Below the pieces are notes generated by a model, which saw only the letters and a list, made by a program, of their open reading frames with translations, had not been told where the DNA came from and searched no databases. 64,000 nt of DNA from Bacteroidetes bacterium UBA1935 (lineage in GTDB: Bacteria; Bacteroidota; Bacteroidia; Chitinophagales; Chitinophagaceae), in the NCBI GenBank assembly GCA_002337045.1, contig DDFF01000016.1, forward strand, positions 134,883 through 198,882. The letters run 5' to 3'. Below, piece by piece: positions 59,458 to 64,000 of this stretch. A program made the translations under genes and the position numbers. Numbering within the stretch: position 1 is the first letter of the stretch; every line of letters begins with the position of its first letter.

Positions 59458-60969
59458 TTATTTCACGACAAGCTGCGTGCTATAGTATTTGCTGCCTGTG
59501 CTGCTTGTTACGCTGCAGTTATAGATGCCTGCATGCAACCTTGCTGTTGGCAGTGCTACATTGGTTTCGCCTGCCGGCATGCTTTGCATACCTGTTGTGT
59601 AAACTATTCTGCCTTGCATGTCTGTTATGCTTACAAGTATGCTTTCGGCTTTGTTCAGTTGCAGTTGTAGTGTAGCCGTTGTGCTAGCAGGGTTGGGGAA
59701 CAGGGTTGCCTTGCCATCGAAACGGATATTGGTAACGCTCACCTCTTTATAGTTGAACCGGAAAAGCTCATCGCCTATGCCAGCACCACCGCAATCTACC
59801 GCGCGGAAGTATAGGTTGTCGCCCACCACTGTCAGTTGTTGCGGATTGCTGTTTGCAATGCCTGTGCAAAGCTCTATTGCCTTTACCGGCGTATTTACGC
59901 CATCAAAAGACCACATTTCTATGCCTGTGGTGCTATTGTTGGCTACAAAGTATATTTTATTGTTGTAAAGCGTCAGCCATGATGGCTCAGACGAGTTAGT
60001 GCCATTGGTACTTGCCGCAACTGTGGCATTTCCCGTAGCCTCGTCATAAACATATATTTGTTTTTCGAGGCTGGTGTTGCTGCCTACAAAATATATCTTG
60101 TTGTTGAAGGGCACTATAAGTGGCGCTTTGATATCGGGCATACCATCAAAAGAGCCGGCTGCAACATCAGTAAGCCTTGTTATTACATTACCGGTAACAT
60201 CGTAATTGTATAGCTCACGTCCATAACTGCCGTCGTCTGCAGAAAAGTATAGTTTATTGTTTATTACCGTCAGGTGCATGGGGTTTGAAGATCCTGAACC
60301 ATTAAGGTCTACTACCATGCTGGTGGTTTGCAACACAGGGTCATATACCCACAGTTCATTATTATTACCATCAATGTCTGCAGTAAAGTATACTTTGTTT
60401 TTATATGCAATGATATTGCCTGTTACACTACTATCTATGCCCGGGCGAATATCTGTAAGGCGAACAGGCAGTGTAACATTGGGATCGTAGCTCCATAGTT
60501 CATAGCCTTCTATACTGGTGCTTGCGCGGAAGTACAGAATATTATTGAGTACCATGTAATCGTCGGGCGAGCTGCTGCCTGCACCCAGCTCTATATCTAT
60601 AATGCTTGGGCTGCCTGTACCATTATATTTAAAAAGCTCGTAGCCTGAAGAGCCGTTATCGCCCGTGAAGTATAATTTGGAATTGATAACTGCCGCAGGG
60701 CGGTTGAAGAACTGGCCTATTGCACTGCCTGCCAGCGGATTCAGATCTCCTATCATTACAGGTGCGGTAGTGCCGTCTGTAGTGTGCATTTCCCACCCTT
60801 TGATGCCATTATTTGCGTAGCACGCCACTCCGCTACCGAATGGCGTAATGTGTATAGGGTAAGAAGAGCCTGAACCTATATTGATATCTAATTTTGTGAT
60901 GCCTGTTTGAGCGGTTGCACAATAGCCTGTCATTGCAGCAATCGCTGCCATCAAAACTTGTTTTTTCAT
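59458..60969 (-). CDS. Secreted ELWxxDGT-type repeat protein with T9SS sorting domain
   Basis: 503 residues. The signal peptide ends CATA|QTG. About seven propeller-like repeats of 45-50 residues contain LYFTGDNGSSGYELFKYNGT, LYFRASTSIEGYELWSYD, VYFTADIDGNNNELWVYD and IYFVANNSTTGIEMWSFDG, the ELWxxDGT repeat. The last 75 residues (KATLFPNPAS to YSTQLVVK) are a T9SS type A sorting domain. Surface or secreted, possibly adhesive. It lies upstream of the second ECF sigma gene on the same strand, separated by 74 bp with a hairpin. Confidence 0.9.
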   Translation of the reverse strand: MKKQVLMAAIAAMTGYCATAQTGITKLDINIGSGSSYPIHITPFGSGVACYANNGIKGWEMHTTDGTTAPVMIGDLNPLAGSAIGQFFNRPAAVINSKLYFTGDNGSSGYELFKYNGTGSPSIIDIELGAGSSSPDDYMVLNNILYFRASTSIEGYELWSYDPNVTLPVRLTDIRPGIDSSVTGNIIAYKNKVYFTADIDGNNNELWVYDPVLQTTSMVVDLNGSGSSNPMHLTVINNKLYFSADDGSYGRELYNYDVTGNVITRLTDVAAGSFDGMPDIKAPLIVPFNNKIYFVGSNTSLEKQIYVYDEATGNATVAASTNGTNSSEPSWLTLYNNKIYFVANNSTTGIEMWSFDGVNTPVKAIELCTGIANSNPQQLTVVGDNLYFRAVDCGGAGIGDELFRFNYKEVSVTNIRFDGKATLFPNPASTTATLQLQLNKAESILVSITDMQGRIVYTTGMQSMPAGETNVALPTARLHAGIYNCSVTSSTGSKYYSTQLVVK

Positions 60970-61135
60970 ACTTCTAATATGTTTCTATAGGGCTGTTTAG
61001 CAGTAATATATCACTAAGATACACGAAAAATCATGCCTGAAAATTGCAGAATGCTCATTTTAACCATAAGTGAATATCAAAACCATGATATTAAATTGTG
61101 TATAATGTGAGAATAAATATTGATCCGGGTTAATG

Positions 61136-61163
61136 TTGTATAGTGCATTTTTTGATACATTTG
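61136..61163 (+). promoter_or_regulatory. Promoter of 110-residue protein gene
   Basis: TTG (61136-61138), 17 nt, TACATTTG (61156-61163, exact -7 consensus), 22 bp before the ATG at 61185. Confidence 0.5.
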
Positions 61164-61184
61164 AAATCTGTATAAGATTACCAC

Positions 61185-61517
61185 ATGAAAGAGAACACCT
61201 TAACACTAGAAGAAGCTAAAGATATTTGTAACGAATATCAAAACCTGGTTGGCCGATTATTTTGCGGGGAGTACCGTGAGTTTGGAACTATTGAGGCTGT
61301 TGTAATATCTCCTCACGGAAAGCTTGATAAATGGGCATTTGCCAAATATTATCAGCGATATCAAAATGCGGAACAGGCTATTAGTTTTTACACGGGAGAT
61401 ACGTATGATGTAGTACTGATAGGTAGAGATAAAAGCAATAACGTTGTTTGCAGAGATCTTAGCGCCCATCTTTCTTACATAACCGCACATCCCGATTTAT
61501 TGATATCGCTCGACTAA
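61185..61517 (+). CDS. Small cytoplasmic protein, unknown function
   Basis: 110 residues without signal peptide or membrane segment. The mix of short helices (LTLEEAKDICNEYQNLVGRL) and strands (IEAVVISPHGKL, YDVVLIGRD) suggests a compact alpha/beta fold. I recognise no family. It has a good promoter and is followed by a gap containing a 34-residue ORF. Confidence 0.6.
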   Translation: MKENTLTLEEAKDICNEYQNLVGRLFCGEYREFGTIEAVVISPHGKLDKWAFAKYYQRYQNAEQAISFYTGDTYDVVLIGRDKSNNVVCRDLSAHLSYITAHPDLLISLD

Positions 61518-61587
61518 ATATTTATCAATCAGGAAAGTTTTACGCTAGGCATCTTGTGCAGCTTTTGGTTTATTGATAGTATATAGC

Positions 61588-61692
61588 ATGCTCATGCTAT
61601 TGCTAATCTCGTTACTATTGAATATCTTTAGTATATACCTGTTTTTTGCAAGCAAACATATAGAGGAATGGTTGCCGGGTTTATTGCAATAA
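61588..61692 (+). CDS. Possible 34-residue membrane peptide
   Basis: ATG 61588 to TAA 61690-61692. The first 21 residues are almost purely hydrophobic (MLMLLLISLLLNIFSIYLFF), followed by a short amphipathic end KHIEEWLPGLLQ. This resembles small membrane proteins or type I toxin peptides. No ribosome site or antisense RNA gene is evident. Confidence 0.4.
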   Translation: MLMLLLISLLLNIFSIYLFFASKHIEEWLPGLLQ

Positions 61693-61804
61693 AACAGAAA
61701 ATACTAGCCCGGATTTCAGGTGTGTTTATTTACTGATATTTTCATATATCAATAGGGGGGTAAAAGGGTGTATTGTTTTTTATTAAAACAAATGCTATCC
61801 GTTT

Positions 61805-62089
61805 ATGAAAAGTGAAGACACGCTAATAGAGCTCTTCAAGCAAAAGTGTTATAGTGTTGCAGCAAGTTTTTTGCTGGATATAAAGAATGTCACCACTATT
61901 AAGGGTGAAAAGCCTTCTTTTGAAGACTTGATGAAGGTATTGCAGATACTGGATAGCGACCTTACAACTGATGGCGTAAAACTGTTGGAAGCACACAAGG
62001 CTGAAGCAGGTACACTGCCTGAAGAGTTGACTGCAACATTCAAAAAAATCATCTCAGACACTATTGAGGCATTTGTAAAACAACTATAA
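61805..62089 (+). CDS. Small helical protein, unknown function
   Basis: 94 residues, predicted mostly helical (DTLIELFKQKCYSVAASFLL, EDLMKVLQILDSDLT, LPEELTATFKKIISDTIEAF). No signal peptide. No family recognised. It lies between the small ORFs and the large surface protein gene. Confidence 0.55.
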   Translation: MKSEDTLIELFKQKCYSVAASFLLDIKNVTTIKGEKPSFEDLMKVLQILDSDLTTDGVKLLEAHKAEAGTLPEELTATFKKIISDTIEAFVKQL

Positions 62090-62232
62090 CTTTTCCTTTT
62101 AGTTAATATTGCCCTATCTTAATGGGATTTTAATACATCTGGTATTAATTATTCATAATATTTGCCTGTATGTGATGTGTGTATACATCAACAGGATACA
62201 CCGTTTTCTTTAAATCTTAAGCAGTACATCTA

Positions 62233-64000
62233 ATGGTACGAAACCTTTTACTCTTCGTTGTAATATTATCGGGTATTTGTAATAGCGCTATAGCTCAGAA
62301 TATGGTTTCGAATGGCAATTTCGAAACATATACCAGCTGCCCTACAGGATACAGCCAGACGACAAATTGTCCGCCTTGGCGGGCATATCATGCCGGTAGC
62401 TCTGATTATTTTAATGTCTGCAGCAGTACAACTGTAGGTGTTCCAAGCAATGTTTTTGGTTGGCAGAATGCTGCGAGCGGAAATGCTTATATGGGAGGAT
62501 ATGCATTTACATCTGTATCAAATATTAATTTCTATACCGAATATATTGCTGCGCCGATTACACCACTTACTGTGGGGGCTACTTATGAGGTTTCGATGTC
62601 TGTTGCATTGTCAAATATATCGGGCTATGCCTGTAATGGGCTTGGTGCTTGGTTTTATGATAATGGTCCTACAACAACAATTTCGAGTGTTTCTTCAACA
62701 CTTACTGCAACACCACAAGTATTATATCCTTCTGTGGTTACCGATACGCAAAACTGGGTAAGGTTAACTACAACTTTTGTGGCAGACTCTGCTTATGATA
62801 ATATTGTTATAGGCAGGTTCAATCCGTCTGCAGGGCTCATTACCAGTAGTGTAAGTACAGGTAATTACTCCTACTACTACATCGATTCTGTAGTAGTAAA
62901 ATTGGCGAGTGGCATTAATAATTTGTATGCAGATAGTATGATATGTGCGGGAGATACTTTCCAGGTTCCTTATACTATAAATAATGCGAGTAATTTCAAC
63001 AGCGGCAATGTGTTCAGTGTTCAGCTGAGCGACCCCAGTGGTTCTTTTGCCAGCGGTACCACTACTATTGGTACACGCACCGCAACAACCGCGGGTAGCA
63101 TTACCTGTGTGGTGCCCAATACGGTAACACCTGGCAATACCTACCGCATCCGTATCCGTTCTACCAACCTTGTTGACAGTTCAGCCCCCAACCAGCGTAA
63201 TATCAGTATCGGCGTGGTACGCCCGAATGTGAGTAACAGTAATAACGGCCCTATATGTACCGGCCAGCAACTGAACCTGACTGCCAGCAGTAGTGCAACG
63301 GGTGTCAGCTATAAATGGAGTGGCCCTGCCGGCTTCAACAGCATAGCACAGAACCCGAGCATCGGCAGTGCCACTACTGCCAATAGCGGCGATTATATAG
63401 TAACAGCACGTTTGTTTGGCTGCCTTGCCAAAGACACCACCACCGCGGTGGTAGCTAATGCGTCTGCATCCACGGTAAATGCGACAGGCAGCAGTCCTAT
63501 CTGCGAGCGCGATACGCTGTACCTGAATGCGACAGTAGGCACGTTAGCCAACAGCTATAGCTGGAGTGGCCCGGGCTTCAGTTCGACAAGTAAAGACACA
63601 CTGCGTGCCAACAGCCTGCCAGCTATGAGCGGCGATTATGTGTTCACGGCATTCTATACCGGCTGCACCATCAGAGATACCGTAACAATAGATGTAAAAC
63701 CGCAGGCTGCCAACCGTACCATCGGCAGCAACAGCCCTGTATGTACCGATAATACACTCACCCTGAATGCAGGCAGCAGCAGTATCGGTGTAGCCTATAC
63801 ATGGACCGGGCCTAACAGCTTTGTGGCCACAACATCATCAGCCAACATCAGTGGCATAACATTGAGCAATGCCGGTAAGTATATCGTTACCTACCTGCTG
63901 AATGGTTGTGTAACAAAAGACAGCCTGACGGTAAGTGTCAACCAGAGTCCGTTGCCTGTTACCGCAAGTGCTAATACACCACTATGCGAAGGCACAACCC
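62233..64000 (+). CDS. Large exported Ig/PKD-like repeat surface protein, 3' end outside window
   Basis: The open frame starts at ATG 62233 and continues past the window edge (589 complete codons, no stop). The signal peptide MVRNLLLFVVILSGICNSAI ends AIA|QNM. Next is a jelly-roll-type N-terminal domain beginning MVSNGNFETYTSC (about 22-225), like carbohydrate-binding domains of Bacteroidota adhesins. After a linker domain (about 230-335) come Ig-like repeats of about 75-80 residues beginning GPICTGQQLNLTAS, SPICERDTLYLNAT, SPVCTDNTLTLNAG and TPLCEGTT. A C-terminal T9SS domain is expected but cannot be seen. Confidence 0.88.
   Translation, partial: MVRNLLLFVVILSGICNSAIAQNMVSNGNFETYTSCPTGYSQTTNCPPWRAYHAGSSDYFNVCSSTTVGVPSNVFGWQNAASGNAYMGGYAFTSVSNINFYTEYIAAPITPLTVGATYEVSMSVALSNISGYACNGLGAWFYDNGPTTTISSVSSTLTATPQVLYPSVVTDTQNWVRLTTTFVADSAYDNIVIGRFNPSAGLITSSVSTGNYSYYYIDSVVVKLASGINNLYADSMICAGDTFQVPYTINNASNFNSGNVFSVQLSDPSGSFASGTTTIGTRTATTAGSITCVVPNTVTPGNTYRIRIRSTNLVDSSAPNQRNISIGVVRPNVSNSNNGPICTGQQLNLTASSSATGVSYKWSGPAGFNSIAQNPSIGSATTANSGDYIVTARLFGCLAKDTTTAVVANASASTVNATGSSPICERDTLYLNATVGTLANSYSWSGPGFSSTSKDTLRANSLPAMSGDYVFTAFYTGCTIRDTVTIDVKPQAANRTIGSNSPVCTDNTLTLNAGSSSIGVAYTWTGPNSFVATTSSANISGITLSNAGKYIVTYLLNGCVTKDSLTVSVNQSPLPVTASANTPLCEGTT

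Noticed and set aside
61751..61763. AATAGGGGGGTA on the plus strand before the 94-residue gene
   Set aside because: It resembles the ECF -35 but no GTCAT follows at 15 nt.
62438..62761. 107-codon plus-strand ORF in another frame
   Set aside because: It lies inside the large Ig-repeat gene that starts at 62233; the larger frame has a signal peptide and domain structure.
1..64000. CRISPR arrays, tRNA/rRNA genes, insertion sequences, prophage
   Set aside because: I looked for repeat-spacer patterns, cloverleaf-like sequences, transposase motifs and phage genes by eye and saw none. A covariance-model and IS search would be needed to be certain.

Overview
The window looks like chromosomal DNA of a Bacteroidota bacterium, most likely of the Chitinophagales or Sphingobacteriales type. 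Four things point there. Many secreted proteins end in type IX secretion (T9SS) type A sorting domains. There are SusC/FecA-like TonB receptors with carboxypeptidase-like N-terminal domains, and a FecI/FecR pair. Several promoters fit the Bacteroidetes TTTG / TAnnTTTG pattern. Nearly every signal peptidase I protein has Gln directly after the predicted cleavage site. I see no rRNA, tRNA, CRISPR array, phage or insertion sequence. The last gene runs off the right edge.

Layout. 1-7.2 kb: a large secreted M43 metalloprotease, a GT39-like membrane transferase and two exported proteins. 7.2-11.6 kb: bifunctional PaaZ and an enoyl-CoA hydratase, separated by an Asp-box T9SS protein. 11.6-20 kb: a polysaccharide locus with three glycosyltransferases, a Wzy-like polymerase and a Wzx flippase on the minus strand, and an O-antigen ligase-like protein and an initiating sugar transferase on the plus strand. 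20-24.6 kb: a tandem universal stress protein with a 12-bp inverted repeat abutting its start, a LuxR regulator / PAS kinase / CheY cassette, and two small membrane proteins. 24.8-26.8 kb: a glutamine cyclotransferase lipoprotein, a beta-barrel and an orphan T9SS-like domain.

26.8-29.8 kb: an arsenic operon (arsR, a 31-residue Cys-rich peptide, arsM, acr3, arsC) with two near-identical palindromic operators. 30-33.7 kb: a probable copper locus (MbnP-like lipoprotein, beta-barrel with a CxxC start, CNGKC-motif protein) flanked by two paralogous lipoproteins. 33.8-40.7 kb: T9SS proteins, small membrane ORFs and a LytTR regulator with a degenerate receiver. 40.7-45.7 kb: a TonB receptor, ribulose-phosphate 3-epimerase and a hybrid histidine kinase preceded by a 29-codon ORF.

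45.8-53.8 kb holds what I think is the most interesting system: an ECF sigma factor, a FecR anti-sigma factor, and an STN-domain outer-membrane protein carrying about 13 copies of a 22-residue GxQxxGFxN repeat. Downstream are a second repeat protein and a TonB receptor with a DUF2807-type lipoprotein. Three minus-strand promoters (before the sigma gene, the second repeat protein and the TonB receptor) share one bipartite element, CATAGGGGTA - 13 nt - TTGTCAT. This suggests a self-activating sigma regulon in which a repeat/barrel protein replaces the usual TonB receptor as signal transducer.

54-64 kb: an antisense gene pair overlapping at a 24-bp tandem repeat, outer-membrane and TPR proteins, two consecutive genes with TTG starts, a second ECF sigma factor with a four-helix membrane partner, an ELWxxDGT-type T9SS protein, small unknown genes, and the 5' part of a large Ig-repeat surface protein.
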